Origin: Methanoculleus receptaculi
Lineage (GTDB): Archaea > Halobacteriota > Methanomicrobia > Methanomicrobiales > Methanoculleaceae
NCBI RefSeq assembly: GCF_033472595.1
Contig: NZ_CP137642.1
Location: 620,001-684,000, forward strand
Reading direction: 5' to 3'
Length of the DNA: 64,000 nucleotides
Part shown: positions 46,692-55,645 of the stretch, piece by piece
Layout of the letters: the number at the start of each line of letters is the position of its first letter
Position numbering within the stretch: position 1 is the first letter of the stretch
Program-made: the position numbers and the translations under genes
The notes under the pieces: generated by a model
Told to the model about the DNA's origin: nothing
What the model saw: only the letters and a program-made list of their open reading frames with translations
Databases searched by the model: none

Positions 46692-47797
46692 TGGTCATGA
46701 GAAAGCGGATTCTCTTCCTGTTTCTCCTGGCCGCCGCAATCGGCGGAGCGTGTCTCGGGTTTTTCCTCCGTCCGGAGTTCGTCCCGCCGGCGATCGTCCC
46801 CCTGGAGGGTGCGAGCCTCAACCAGACGCCGGTCTATACACTCCTCTTCGAGGGCGGGATGGAGACGATCCGCATCGACCCCGACCCGGCGGTCTACGCC
46901 GGTGCGAAAGCGGCAGACAGGAGCCTTCACCTCTACACAGATATGCCGGAAGAAGAGTGGATCCCGATCTACTACCTGGCGTTCATAAACGAGCCCCACC
47001 AGGAACCCTTCTATGCGGACCTGCTCGGCGCCCTTCGCGAGATCCGTGACCGGAGAGGGCTCGATGACGACCGTTACCTCGAACTGATCGCCGTATTCGT
47101 GCAGTCTATCCCGTATGAGACCGACGCCTCGGTGAGCGAACCAAAGTTCCCGATCGAGACCTTCGTGGACGCTGCTGGAGACTGTGACGACAAAAGCCTC
47201 CTTCTCGCAGGTCTCCTCGCGCGGGAGGGCTACGGTGTTTCGCTCCTCTACTTTGGAGGCGAAACCCACATGGCTGTCGGGGTGAAGAGCGCAGGCTGCG
47301 GCTACCGCAACACCTCTTTTGCCTACATCGAGACCACAAACGTAAGTTATGTCGGAATCCCGCCTGCAACGCTCTCGGGCGGCGCGACCCTCTCCTCCGA
47401 TCCGCTGGTGATCCCGGTCGGGCAGGGTGAGCGCAGCTACACCGCCTGCAACCAGGTTCAGACGATTGAGCGCGCGCTCTCCGCATTACGCGACCGTGCC
47501 GCGGTTCTCGAGACGGAACTTGAGGCACGCGGCCGGGAGATCGAGGCGATGCGCGATGCCCTCGACGCCCTGGGTGCCCGGATGACGTCCCTCCTGCGTG
47601 CGGGCGATATCAGTGAGTACAACCGCCTCGTCCAGGACTACAACAGGATGGCCGGGGACTACAACCAGGCTGTAGACGCTTACAACGCCCTTCTCGATGA
47701 GGCTGAAAGGGTTGTCGACCTCCACAACGACCTGGCCGCCGGTGCTCATGACCGGCCCGCCTCATACCTCGTGGCGCGGGCCTATCTCTCCGGGTGA
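46688..47797 (+). CDS. Membrane-anchored transglutaminase-like protein with coiled coil
   Basis: 369 residues; the ATG at 46688 overlaps the end of the HAD frame and ATGs at 46691 and 46697 are also possible. An N-terminal anchor (FLFLLAAAIGGACLGFFL) is followed by a domain with the transglutaminase-like catalytic pattern: DAAGDCDDKSLLLAGLL (Cys), GETHMAVGV (His) and YIETTN (acidic). The C-terminal 100 residues form a coiled coil (ERALSALRDRAAVLETELEA...). It is likely to act outside the cytoplasm; substrate unknown. Confidence 0.82.
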   Translation: MMVMRKRILFLFLLAAAIGGACLGFFLRPEFVPPAIVPLEGASLNQTPVYTLLFEGGMETIRIDPDPAVYAGAKAADRSLHLYTDMPEEEWIPIYYLAFINEPHQEPFYADLLGALREIRDRRGLDDDRYLELIAVFVQSIPYETDASVSEPKFPIETFVDAAGDCDDKSLLLAGLLAREGYGVSLLYFGGETHMAVGVKSAGCGYRNTSFAYIETTNVSYVGIPPATLSGGATLSSDPLVIPVGQGERSYTACNQVQTIERALSALRDRAAVLETELEARGREIEAMRDALDALGARMTSLLRAGDISEYNRLVQDYNRMAGDYNQAVDAYNALLDEAERVVDLHNDLAAGAHDRPASYLVARAYLSG

Positions 47798-48264
47798 GAC
47801 GCATCTACCGGCCCGGGAAGGGTTGTGTGCGTCTCTCTGCCCCGGGCGATGGGCGGCCCACGGCACCATCGGCAGCAATATGCACCTCTTTGCGAATCTG
47901 GCTGCGGCGGGCGATGGTCGGGTACCGGGCGGCCCGCTCCGCGAGGCAGGCAAACGTCGTGAGTTCTGATCTCTCCATGCATGATAACGATGCAATCTGT
48001 TCACTTAACGATAGGCCGCGCGCGGTGTGAAAGTGAAAATTTGGGTCTTCAAATCCTGGCCTATAATAGGCCGAAACACCGTTTAATCCCCGATCCTTAT
48101 TGGTATGGTTTTTTGGTCTATTTATTCCGGTTTAATTTTGGAAAACAAATTTTTCCGTGGCTTGATCTGAGATAAGGGGCTGCTGCCACCGTATTATACC
48201 TCCGGGTCAGCCGTCCTGCAAGTTTTTATCTATCCTCTGGCAGATACATGAAACGGAGTGCCGT
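47798..48264. other. 467-bp intergenic region upstream of suf
   Basis: No supported gene. A perfect palindrome GGCCTATAATAGGCC (48058-48072) contains a TATA-like core. A TTTTTATC string at about 48222 is the likely suf promoter, about 40 bases before sufC. The left half (to about 48000) is GC-rich with shadow frames only. Confidence 0.5.
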
Positions 48265-48999
48265 ATGCTGGATATCAGTGATTTGCATGTGGAAGTTGAT
48301 GGCACCGAAGTGCTCCACGACATCAACCTCCATATCGGGTGGGGGGAGACCCACGTTCTGATGGGCCCAAACGGCTCAGGGAAGAGCACGCTGCTCAAGA
48401 CCATCATGGGGTTTGGCGGTTACACCATCACATCCGGTTCAATCGTCTTTAAAGGGCAGGACATTACCCGGATGCCGATCCATGAGCGCGCCCATCTCGG
48501 TATAGGCATGATGTTTCAGAACCCGCCAGCGATCTCAGGGCTGAAACTCGGGAAACTGCTTACTGCCGTCTCCGGGCTGAAAGAGGACGAAATCGAGGCA
48601 TTGGCCCGGTCGGTCAATATGGGGCAGTTCCTCAGCCGGGATATCAACGTCGGCTTCTCCGGCGGCGAGATCAAGCGGAGCGAGGTCCTCCAGCTGAAGG
48701 TCCAGCAGCCTGATTTCCTGATGCTGGACGAACCCGAGAGCGGTGTTGACCTGGAGAACATGAACCTCATGGGCAGGGAGATCGCCACCCTGCTTGAGAA
48801 GGATGTCCGTATCGTCAACCGGCGCCGGAGCGGCCTGATAATCACCCACACCGGCTACATACTCGATTACGTCGATGCCGACCAGGGTCATGTGATAATC
48901 GAAGGACAGATCAGGTGCCACGGAAACCCGCGCGAGATCCTGCGCCTTGTCAAAGAGAAAGGATACGGAGAGTGCCTGCGTTGCAAACAGATAACATAA
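48265..48999 (+). CDS. sufC: Fe-S cluster assembly ATPase (SufC)
   Basis: 244 residues. ABC-type ATPase that drives the SufB scaffold. Walker A LMGPNGSGKSTLLK, Q-loop MMFQNPP, signature VGFSGGEIKRSEVLQL (SufC-specific FSGGE), Walker B DFLMLDEPESGVDLEN and H-loop IITHTG. Followed five bases later by the SufB-type gene with no sufD, sufS or sufU, the two-gene set known in many archaea. Confidence 0.96.
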   Translation: MLDISDLHVEVDGTEVLHDINLHIGWGETHVLMGPNGSGKSTLLKTIMGFGGYTITSGSIVFKGQDITRMPIHERAHLGIGMMFQNPPAISGLKLGKLLTAVSGLKEDEIEALARSVNMGQFLSRDINVGFSGGEIKRSEVLQLKVQQPDFLMLDEPESGVDLENMNLMGREIATLLEKDVRIVNRRRSGLIITHTGYILDYVDADQGHVIIEGQIRCHGNPREILRLVKEKGYGECLRCKQIT

Positions 49000-49004
49000 C
49001 TGAC

Positions 49005-50096
49005 ATGGAACACCTCTCAGAGAAGGACCGGGAGCGTCTTGCCCTTACCGGTCTCGAAGTGGAGATGCGGAATCGCTGCGGGAGTTTCTTCCAGATCGAC
49101 CAGAACGTTGTCCAGACCACATGCATGGCAGAGGGTGTCGAGATGCTCCCCATCAAGGCCGCTCTCGAGAAGTATGACTGGGTAAAGGACTACTACTGGA
49201 AGGCCGTCCCGAGAGACAAGGATAAATACACCCGCTACGTGGCAGACCAGGAGACCCCCCAGGGTCTCGTTGTCATCGCCCATCCCGGCACAAAGATCGA
49301 GATGCCCCTCCAGGCATGCCTCTTCCTCCGGGAGGGCCCGGTGCAGCACGTCCACAACATATTTATAGCGCAGGAGGACTCCGAGATCCACATCATCTCC
49401 GGTTGCGCGAGTTCCTGGCAGAAAGAGCATGGAGCGCATATCGGTGTGACCGAGATCTACGTCGGCAAAGGCGCAAAGGTGACATCCACCATGATCCACA
49501 ACTGGAACCGGGGGATCGCCGTCTTCCCGAGGAGCGCCACAATAGTCGAGGAGGGAGGGTTGTTCCTCTCGAACTACGTCTGCATGCAGCCGGTCAGGAA
49601 GGTCAGCATGTACCCCACGGCCAGCCTGGTCGGAGAGAACGCTGTGGCCCGGTTTTCGAGCATCGTGGTTGCGACACCGGGCTCAACCCTGGATCTCGGC
49701 TCCCGCGCGATCCTCGGCGCCGAAGATACAAGCGCCGAACTCGTCACCCGGGCGATCACCACCGGCGGCACCATCATCTCCCGCGGGCATATCCTTGGCG
49801 CGAAGGACAACACCCGTGGCCACATAGAGTGCAGGGGCCTGATCCTGAAGGACGGCATCATCCATGCCATCCCCGAGATCGAGGGGACGATCACGGGCAC
49901 CGAACTCTCGCACGAGGCCGCGGTGGGAAAGATTGCCCGCCACGAGATCGAGTACCTGATGGCACGCGGCCTCTCAGAAGAGGAGGCCACCGCAACCATC
50001 ATACGGGGATTCCTGGACGTGAAGATCAGCGGTCTCCCTGCCGTCCTGCAGGCCCAGATCGACGCCGCAATTGACAAAGCCGAATCGGGCTTCTAA
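49005..50096 (+). CDS. sufB: SufB/SufD-family Fe-S assembly scaffold
   Basis: 363 residues from ATG 49005. Beta-helix scaffold protein that assembles Fe-S clusters with SufC. Characteristic are HNIFIAQEDSEIHIISGCAS, a long beta-helix core, RGHIECRGLILKDG and a C-terminal SHEAAVGKIARHEIEYLMARGLSEEEATATII motif (given here in part) that binds SufC. Shorter than bacterial SufB, as in the archaeal minimal system. Confidence 0.94.
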   Translation: MEHLSEKDRERLALTGLEVEMRNRCGSFFQIDQNVVQTTCMAEGVEMLPIKAALEKYDWVKDYYWKAVPRDKDKYTRYVADQETPQGLVVIAHPGTKIEMPLQACLFLREGPVQHVHNIFIAQEDSEIHIISGCASSWQKEHGAHIGVTEIYVGKGAKVTSTMIHNWNRGIAVFPRSATIVEEGGLFLSNYVCMQPVRKVSMYPTASLVGENAVARFSSIVVATPGSTLDLGSRAILGAEDTSAELVTRAITTGGTIISRGHILGAKDNTRGHIECRGLILKDGIIHAIPEIEGTITGTELSHEAAVGKIARHEIEYLMARGLSEEEATATIIRGFLDVKISGLPAVLQAQIDAAIDKAESGF

Positions 50097-50111
50097 CCGA
50101 TGAGGTGTGAG

Positions 50112-50777
50112 ATGACGGAGGCAGACCCCTTTGCGGGAGCACGAGAGGCGATGGTGGAGTTCCAGATCCGTGCGCGCGGGGTCAGCGACCAGAGGGTGCT
50201 CGACGCAATGAGGAAGATCCCCCGTCACCTCTTTGTGCCGGAAGATTTGAGGCACGCGGCCTACGACGACCGCCCCCTCCCCATCGGCGAGGGGCAGACG
50301 ATCTCTCAGCCCTACATAGTCGCCGTCATGACGGAGCAACTTGAACTCTCGCCAGGAGACCGCGTCCTTGAGATCGGGACAGGCAGCGGTTACCAGGCGG
50401 CAATACTTGCAGAACTTGCCGGCAGCGTCATCTCCATAGAACGTCTCCCCCGCGTCGCCGAGAAGGCACGCCAGAACCTGGCCCGCGCCGGGGTCACCGG
50501 CGTCGAGGTGGTAGTCGGCGACGGCACGAAAGGCTACCCTCCTGAGGCGCCGTATGACGCCATCATGGTCACGGCGGCAGCGCCGGATATTCCCAAACCA
50601 CTTATCGACCAGATGGCTGAAGGCGGCCGACTGGTTGCCCCGGTCGGGTCGCGCGACTACCAGGAACTGATCAAACTTGTCAAACGCGGGGGTGGGATCG
50701 AGACGATCCCCCTTGGCGGGGTCTGTTTTGTGCCGTTGATCGGGCAGTTTGGATGGCAGGGAGGTTACTCCTCGTGA
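50112..50777 (+). CDS. pcm: Protein-L-isoaspartate O-methyltransferase
   Basis: 221 residues from ATG 50112, with GAGGTG a few bases upstream (an ATG at 50100 is also in frame). Repairs isoaspartate in aged proteins using SAM. Motifs: HLFVPEDLRHAAYDDRPLPI, GEGQTISQPYIVAVM, motif I LEIGTGSGYQAAIL and VVGDGTKGYPPEAPYD. Its stop overlaps the GTG of the next gene. Confidence 0.95.
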   Translation: MTEADPFAGAREAMVEFQIRARGVSDQRVLDAMRKIPRHLFVPEDLRHAAYDDRPLPIGEGQTISQPYIVAVMTEQLELSPGDRVLEIGTGSGYQAAILAELAGSVISIERLPRVAEKARQNLARAGVTGVEVVVGDGTKGYPPEAPYDAIMVTAAAPDIPKPLIDQMAEGGRLVAPVGSRDYQELIKLVKRGGGIETIPLGGVCFVPLIGQFGWQGGYSS

Positions 50778-51388
50778 CCGTCCATGACATCACCCGGGTT
50801 CTATCGCGGGATGCCGTCGTCTACCCGGGAGACGTCCGGCCGCGGTTCCGCGAGATCGATAACGGGCAGTATCGTGTGACCGAGATGACCCTCGGCAGCC
50901 ACACCGGGACGCACATCGACGCCCCCTCGCATTACATCGAGGGAGGCCAGACGGTGGATGAGATCCCGCCGGGGGTGCTGGTTGGGCCGGCGAGGGTTCT
51001 GGACTGCAGCGATGCCGGAGAGGCCATCGGCCCCGGTAGCCTGCTCGGCCGCCTGGATGGGGTAAGGACTCTCCTCTTAAAGACCTGGTTCTCGGGGCTG
51101 CGGGAGTTCGATCCCGGCTACCCATCTCTCTCCATGGAGGCGGCAGACCTGATCATCGCTGCCGGGATCACCTGTATCGGGACGGACGCCCCCTCGATAG
51201 AGGGGTTCAGCGGTGACGGTTCCGTCCACCGCCGATTGCTCGGAAACGGTGCTGTCATCCTCGAACTGCTCGACCTCTCTGGTGTGGCAGAAGGGGAGTA
51301 TTTTATGGCAGCACTGCCGCTGCGGCTCAGGGGTGCGGATGGATCTCCCCTGAGAGCGCTGCTCTGGGATGCGGAGGATGAAGTATGA
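50774..51388 (+). CDS. Cyclase/kynurenine formamidase-like metal hydrolase
   Basis: 204 residues from GTG 50774, chosen for the GGGAGG site nine bases upstream and the GTGA overlap with pcm; ATG 50753 would overlap more. Metal-binding signature SHTGTHIDAPSHY (HxGTHxDxPxH) and the VVYPGDVRP start are those of the cyclase/formamidase superfamily; a second motif is GTDAPSIEG. Substrate unknown. It overlaps the next gene (ATGA). Confidence 0.9.
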   Translation: MTVHDITRVLSRDAVVYPGDVRPRFREIDNGQYRVTEMTLGSHTGTHIDAPSHYIEGGQTVDEIPPGVLVGPARVLDCSDAGEAIGPGSLLGRLDGVRTLLLKTWFSGLREFDPGYPSLSMEAADLIIAAGITCIGTDAPSIEGFSGDGSVHRRLLGNGAVILELLDLSGVAEGEYFMAALPLRLRGADGSPLRALLWDAEDEV

Positions 51389-51990
51389 GTTTCTGGCATG
51401 ATGCAGTCGAGAGACTGGAGAAGATCCTCGCTGGCAGCGGCTGCGAGGATGGTATTGTAACGCTTGGCGTAAACTACGACGCAGACCGCTGTCAATACCC
51501 AAAAGGGGTCTGTATGGAGGCTCAGTTTGGCGGCCGGCGCGGGCAGTTCGTCACGAACGAACCGACCCGGGCCAGGACCCGGATCTCCTTTATGTTCGGT
51601 GCGCCGCTTGCGACCACGAAACAGCGGGCGGCGGCAGGCGCGATCATCAACGCCGTCTCGGCATTCCTCTGCCTGACACGGAGATTGCAGCCCTGCACGA
51701 AGGAGTGTCACGGCCCATGCCTTGAAGCCCTCTCCCGTGAGGTCGCCGGGAAACGGGTCTACCTTCTCGGGCCGATGCCTCTGCTCGCGCGGGCGCTTGA
51801 AGCGCAGGTTGCAGACTCTCCCGAAGAGGCCGATCTCATCCTGGTCGCAGGGGATGGCATGGCAACCGATGCCGGGGTTGCCTGCATCGACGGCTACAGG
51901 GGGAGGAAGCGGATGATCTTCATTGGCCCATCCTCTGCCGGGATCAGCGGGCTTCTCAACCTCGAACATTGGTGCCCCTACGGGAGATGA
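51385..51990 (+). CDS. Conserved hypothetical protein, cysteine-containing
   Basis: 201 residues, family not recognised. Two parts are seen: an N-terminal part with CQYPKGVCMEAQFGGRRGQF and CTKECHGPCLEAL, and a C-terminal Rossmann-like half (RVYLLGPMPLLARALEAQV, ADLILVAGDGMATDAG). Cysteines in CTKECHGPC are well spaced for a metal. Placed between the cyclase and glmM with tight spacing, so probably part of the same transcript. Confidence 0.65.
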   Translation: MSFWHDAVERLEKILAGSGCEDGIVTLGVNYDADRCQYPKGVCMEAQFGGRRGQFVTNEPTRARTRISFMFGAPLATTKQRAAAGAIINAVSAFLCLTRRLQPCTKECHGPCLEALSREVAGKRVYLLGPMPLLARALEAQVADSPEEADLILVAGDGMATDAGVACIDGYRGRKRMIFIGPSSAGISGLLNLEHWCPYGR

Positions 51991-52025
51991 ATACATTTTT
52001 CAGGCAGAAAGGGGCTATAGAGAGT

Positions 52026-53282
52026 ATGCTTTTTGGCTCTTCCGGCATTCGGCAGGAGTTCGGCCCCGATCTCGTCGATCTTGCGTTCCGTATCGGATCT
52101 GCCGCCGCTGCAGGGGCATCTGAGATCGCCCTCGGTCGTGACACCCGCACCACCAGCGAGTTGCTTGAGCACAGTGTAGTATCCGGGATGCTTGCGACCG
52201 GTGCAACGGTCTACTCCTGCGGGATTGCGCCCACACCGACGGTCGCGTACGCGACAGGGAGCGCCGATGCGGGATGCATGATCACCGCGTCACACAACCC
52301 CGAGCCCTACAACGGCGTCAAACTCCTCAACCCGGATGGCTCCTCGTTTACCGTCCGGCAGCAGGCCGCGCTTGAAGAGGCGCTCAACGGAACACACTGG
52401 AAGGGGTGGGATGAGATGGGTCGCCTCCTCCCGATCGACGCCGTTGACGCACACAGGGAGGCGATCCTGGATAAGGTCAGCCTCTCTCATCCCGTCAGGG
52501 CCGTGCTCGACTGCGGCAACGGTGCCGGGAGCGTCATAACCCCCGATCTTCTTGCAGATGCAGGGGTTACGCTCACCGGCCTGAACTGCAACGTTGCAGG
52601 GAAGTTTGCACGACCGTCTGAGCCGCTTGAGTCAAATCTCCCCTACATCGGTGAGATCGTCCGGCGGCGCGGTGCCGCCTGCGCCGTCGTCCATGACGGC
52701 GATGCCGACAGGATGATGGCGTTTGATGAGCGGGGCCGCTACATAGACGGCGACCACCTTCTCATGCTGTTTGTGAAGTATCTCGACTGTAAACGGGTGG
52801 TCACAACCGTCGACGCCTCGATGGCCATCGAGGAGATTGCAGATGTGCGCCGCACACCTGTCGGCGACAGTTTCGTCTCCGAAGAACTCATATCCTGGGG
52901 CGATTTCGGCGGCGAGCCCTCCGGGAGCTGGATCTTTCCCGGGCACTCACTCTGCCCGGACGGTGTCTACGCCGCCGCCCTGCTCTGCGAGATCGCATCT
53001 GAATGCTCGATCGCCGAAGAACTCGATCGGATGCCCCGCTACACCCTGCTCCGCAGGTCATGCCCGGTTCCAGACCCCCGTCAGGTCATGGCGGCGATGG
53101 GCGCGGAGGAACCAGCGCACGGCATCCGGTTTGAGGACGAGGACGGCTGGTACCTGGTCCGGGCAAGCGGCACCGAACCCAAGATCAGGATCACTGCCGA
53201 GGGGAGAACACCGGAAAAGGCAAAAGAGATGCTTGAAGCAGCGTCGGCCGCCCTCAAGCGGGCGAGACGCAGTCTGGAGTAG
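52026..53282 (+). CDS. glmM: Phosphoglucosamine mutase / phosphohexomutase
   Basis: 418 residues from ATG 52026. Alpha-D-phosphohexomutase fold. Catalytic phosphoserine in CMITASHNPEPYNGVKL (ITASHNP), metal loop VVHDGDADRMMAF (DGDADR) and C-terminal phosphate site VRASGTEPKIRI. Substrate is inferred to be glucosamine-6-phosphate from the neighbouring glmU and glmS genes. The last residues overlap neither neighbour; the next start is seven bases on. Confidence 0.93.
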   Translation: MLFGSSGIRQEFGPDLVDLAFRIGSAAAAGASEIALGRDTRTTSELLEHSVVSGMLATGATVYSCGIAPTPTVAYATGSADAGCMITASHNPEPYNGVKLLNPDGSSFTVRQQAALEEALNGTHWKGWDEMGRLLPIDAVDAHREAILDKVSLSHPVRAVLDCGNGAGSVITPDLLADAGVTLTGLNCNVAGKFARPSEPLESNLPYIGEIVRRRGAACAVVHDGDADRMMAFDERGRYIDGDHLLMLFVKYLDCKRVVTTVDASMAIEEIADVRRTPVGDSFVSEELISWGDFGGEPSGSWIFPGHSLCPDGVYAAALLCEIASECSIAEELDRMPRYTLLRRSCPVPDPRQVMAAMGAEEPAHGIRFEDEDGWYLVRASGTEPKIRITAEGRTPEKAKEMLEAASAALKRARRSLE

Positions 53283-53289
53283 ATGCTAC

Positions 53290-54489
53290 ATGCAGTGTGT
53301 TGTACTTGCAGCTGGCGAGGGGAAACGGATGCGCCCCCTTACCGCCCGGCGCCCGAAGGTGATGCTTCCGATCGCCAACCGCCCAATGATCGAGCACCTG
53401 ATCACCGCCGCCCGTGACGCCGGGATCACCGGGTTCATCCTGGTCGTCGGCTACTGTGAGCGTGAGATCCGCAACCACTTCGGCGACGGGAGCGGTCTTG
53501 GCGTGAAGATCACCTACGTGACCCAGCGCAGACAGCTGGGCACCGCTGATGCCCTCCGGGCGGCATCGGGGATGGTGAACGATCGCTTCCTCCTCTTAAA
53601 CGGCGATATGATTCTGAGATCGGATGATATAAGGAGCCTCTGCCGGATGGAAGCCCCGTGCATGGGGATCCACGAGACCGACCACCCGCAGGACTACGGC
53701 GTGGTGACGGTTGAGGATGGCCTAATCACCGGTCTTGAAGAGAAGTCGGAAGAACCGATAAGCAACCTGATCAACGCTGGCGCCTACATCTTCGATCCCG
53801 ATGTATTCGACCTTCTTTCAGGAGTCGGGGTCTCTGAGCGCGGGGAGTTCGAGCTGACCGACGCCCTCGCATCCTACATAGAGGAGGGAAGGCTCCGGGG
53901 ATACCTCCTTGACTACTGGCTCGATCTCGGACACCCATGGGACCTCCTCGACGCAAACGCGGAGATCCTCTCCTCGATGCACCACGAAAAGCATGGTGTG
54001 ATCGAGCCCGGGTGCAACGTCCCGGAGACCGTCAGCATAGGGAGGGGAACGGTCATCCGTGCGGGAACCTGCATCGAGGGCTCATGCATCATCGGTGAGA
54101 ACTGCGTTATCGGCCCCCACGCCTACATCCGGGGTTCAACCGCCATCGGTGATGGCTGTCACATAGGTCACGCGACCGAGATCAAGAACTCCATAATAAT
54201 GTCGGCGACAAAGGTTCCCCATTTCAACTACATAGGCGACAGCATCATAGGAAGCGGGTGCAACTTCGGGGCGGGCACCAAGGTTGCAAACCTCCGGCAT
54301 GACAACGGAGCGGTGAAGGTCTGCGGGAAGAGCACCGGCCGGAGGAAGTTTGGCGCCATCATAGGCGACGATGTGCTCTTCGGCATAAACTGTTCGGTCA
54401 ACGTCGGGACCTCCATCGGGAGCGGCACGCGGGTCTCCCCCCACTCTTTTGTGGATGGGTGCATCCAGGAGAACTCGGTCATCAGGTGA
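53290..54489 (+). CDS. glmU: GlmU-like bifunctional nucleotidyltransferase/acetyltransferase, copy 1
   Basis: 399 residues from ATG 53290. N-terminal nucleotidyltransferase with VVLAAGEGKRMRPLTARRPK, metal site LLLNGDMIL and NAGAYIFDPDVF. C-terminal left-handed beta helix with many hexapeptides (IGENCVIGPHAYIRG, IGDGCHIGHATEIK) and HFNYIGDSIIGSG typical of GlmU. In archaea such proteins acetylate glucosamine-1-P and make UDP-GlcNAc. The frame is open upstream, but this is the shadow of glmM. Confidence 0.92.
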   Translation: MQCVVLAAGEGKRMRPLTARRPKVMLPIANRPMIEHLITAARDAGITGFILVVGYCEREIRNHFGDGSGLGVKITYVTQRRQLGTADALRAASGMVNDRFLLLNGDMILRSDDIRSLCRMEAPCMGIHETDHPQDYGVVTVEDGLITGLEEKSEEPISNLINAGAYIFDPDVFDLLSGVGVSERGEFELTDALASYIEEGRLRGYLLDYWLDLGHPWDLLDANAEILSSMHHEKHGVIEPGCNVPETVSIGRGTVIRAGTCIEGSCIIGENCVIGPHAYIRGSTAIGDGCHIGHATEIKNSIIMSATKVPHFNYIGDSIIGSGCNFGAGTKVANLRHDNGAVKVCGKSTGRRKFGAIIGDDVLFGINCSVNVGTSIGSGTRVSPHSFVDGCIQENSVIR

Positions 54490-54493
54490 TATG

Positions 54494-55645
54494 ATGCAGG
54501 CAGTAATTTTAGCAGCGGGAGAGGGGAGCCGTCTGCGTCCTCTCACCCGGAGCAAGCCAAAGGCTCTAATCCCGGTTGCAAACCGGCCGATCATCGATTA
54601 CGTCATCGATGCACTGCTGGAGAATGGGATCCGCGAGATCGTTGTGGTTGTGGGATACCGCAAGGAGGAGGTCATCCAGCACCTCAACAGCCTCGACGCG
54701 CCGCTCCAGGTCGTCATACAGGAACGCCAGCTCGGGACGGGAGACGCTCTCAGGGCGGCCGAGCCGGAGATCAGGGGCGATCTCCTGGTTCTCCCTGGCG
54801 ACAACTACATCAATGCCGCGTCGATCGCCCGGATCAAGGGCGTGCGCAACGCCATGCTGGTGGCAGAGCACCCCAACCCCTCCAACTTCGGTGTTGTGGT
54901 GATCCGCAGCGGCATCGTCCGCGAGGTAGTTGAGAAGCCCGAAGACGCCCCGACGTTCACGGTATCGACCGGGGTCTACTCTTTTACGCCGGAGATCTTC
55001 TCCTATCTCCAGACGAACGAGATCCCCGACGCTGTATCTGCCATGATAGCAGATGGCCGGCAGGTTCGCGCAATCCCGGCAGACGAGTGGCAGGACGCCG
55101 TATACCCGTGGGACCTCCTGAAACTGAACACCCGGATGCTCCGGGGGATCCAGCCCGGGATCGCCGGGACGATTGATGCATCCGTCGTCCGCCGGGGGGT
55201 CGTGCAGATCGGCAAAGGAACCACCGTGGGTCCAAACACCGTGATTTACGGCCCCGTAAATATAGGGAGCAACTGCAACATAGGCCCGAACACCGTTATA
55301 ATGCCGGACACGAGCATAGGTGATCGGGTGGTGATCGAGCCCTTCACCTACGTCGCTGACTCGCTCATCATGAGTGATGTCACGGTCGGGTCGCACTCAC
55401 GGATAGTCTCGGCGGTCTTAGGGCAGGGCTGCATCCTCGCCGACCATATCACAACCACTCCCTCCGCAAGCCTGATCGAGGTGGGGGGCCGCGTCCAGAA
55501 AGAGGAGTTCGGCGCGGTTCTCGGGGAGGGTGTACGGGCTGCACCATTCACAACGTTTAAGAACTGCATCGTCGGTAACAATGTCAGCATACTTAAGGGG
55601 CGGACGCTGGCGGGCAGGATCGAGGACGGCACAAGGGTGATGTAG
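54494..55645 (+). CDS. GlmU-like bifunctional nucleotidyltransferase/acetyltransferase, copy 2
   Basis: 383 residues from ATG 54494, GGTGAT upstream; four bases after copy 1. Again nucleotidyltransferase (VILAAGEGSRLRPLTRSKPK, LVLPGDNYIN, YPWDLLKLN) plus beta helix (IGKGTTVGPNTVIYG, IGSNCNIGPNTVIM). The helix end (GAVLGEGVRAAPFTTFKN) differs from copy 1's (GRRKFGAIIGDDVLFGIN). The pair may divide labour between UDP-sugars or steps; which is unclear. Confidence 0.88.
   Translation: MQAVILAAGEGSRLRPLTRSKPKALIPVANRPIIDYVIDALLENGIREIVVVVGYRKEEVIQHLNSLDAPLQVVIQERQLGTGDALRAAEPEIRGDLLVLPGDNYINAASIARIKGVRNAMLVAEHPNPSNFGVVVIRSGIVREVVEKPEDAPTFTVSTGVYSFTPEIFSYLQTNEIPDAVSAMIADGRQVRAIPADEWQDAVYPWDLLKLNTRMLRGIQPGIAGTIDASVVRRGVVQIGKGTTVGPNTVIYGPVNIGSNCNIGPNTVIMPDTSIGDRVVIEPFTYVADSLIMSDVTVGSHSRIVSAVLGQGCILADHITTTPSASLIEVGGRVQKEEFGAVLGEGVRAAPFTTFKNCIVGNNVSILKGRTLAGRIEDGTRVM

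Noticed and set aside
47794-48030. Small gene between the transglutaminase and suf
   Set aside because: Frames on both strands look random and lack starts with ribosome sites.
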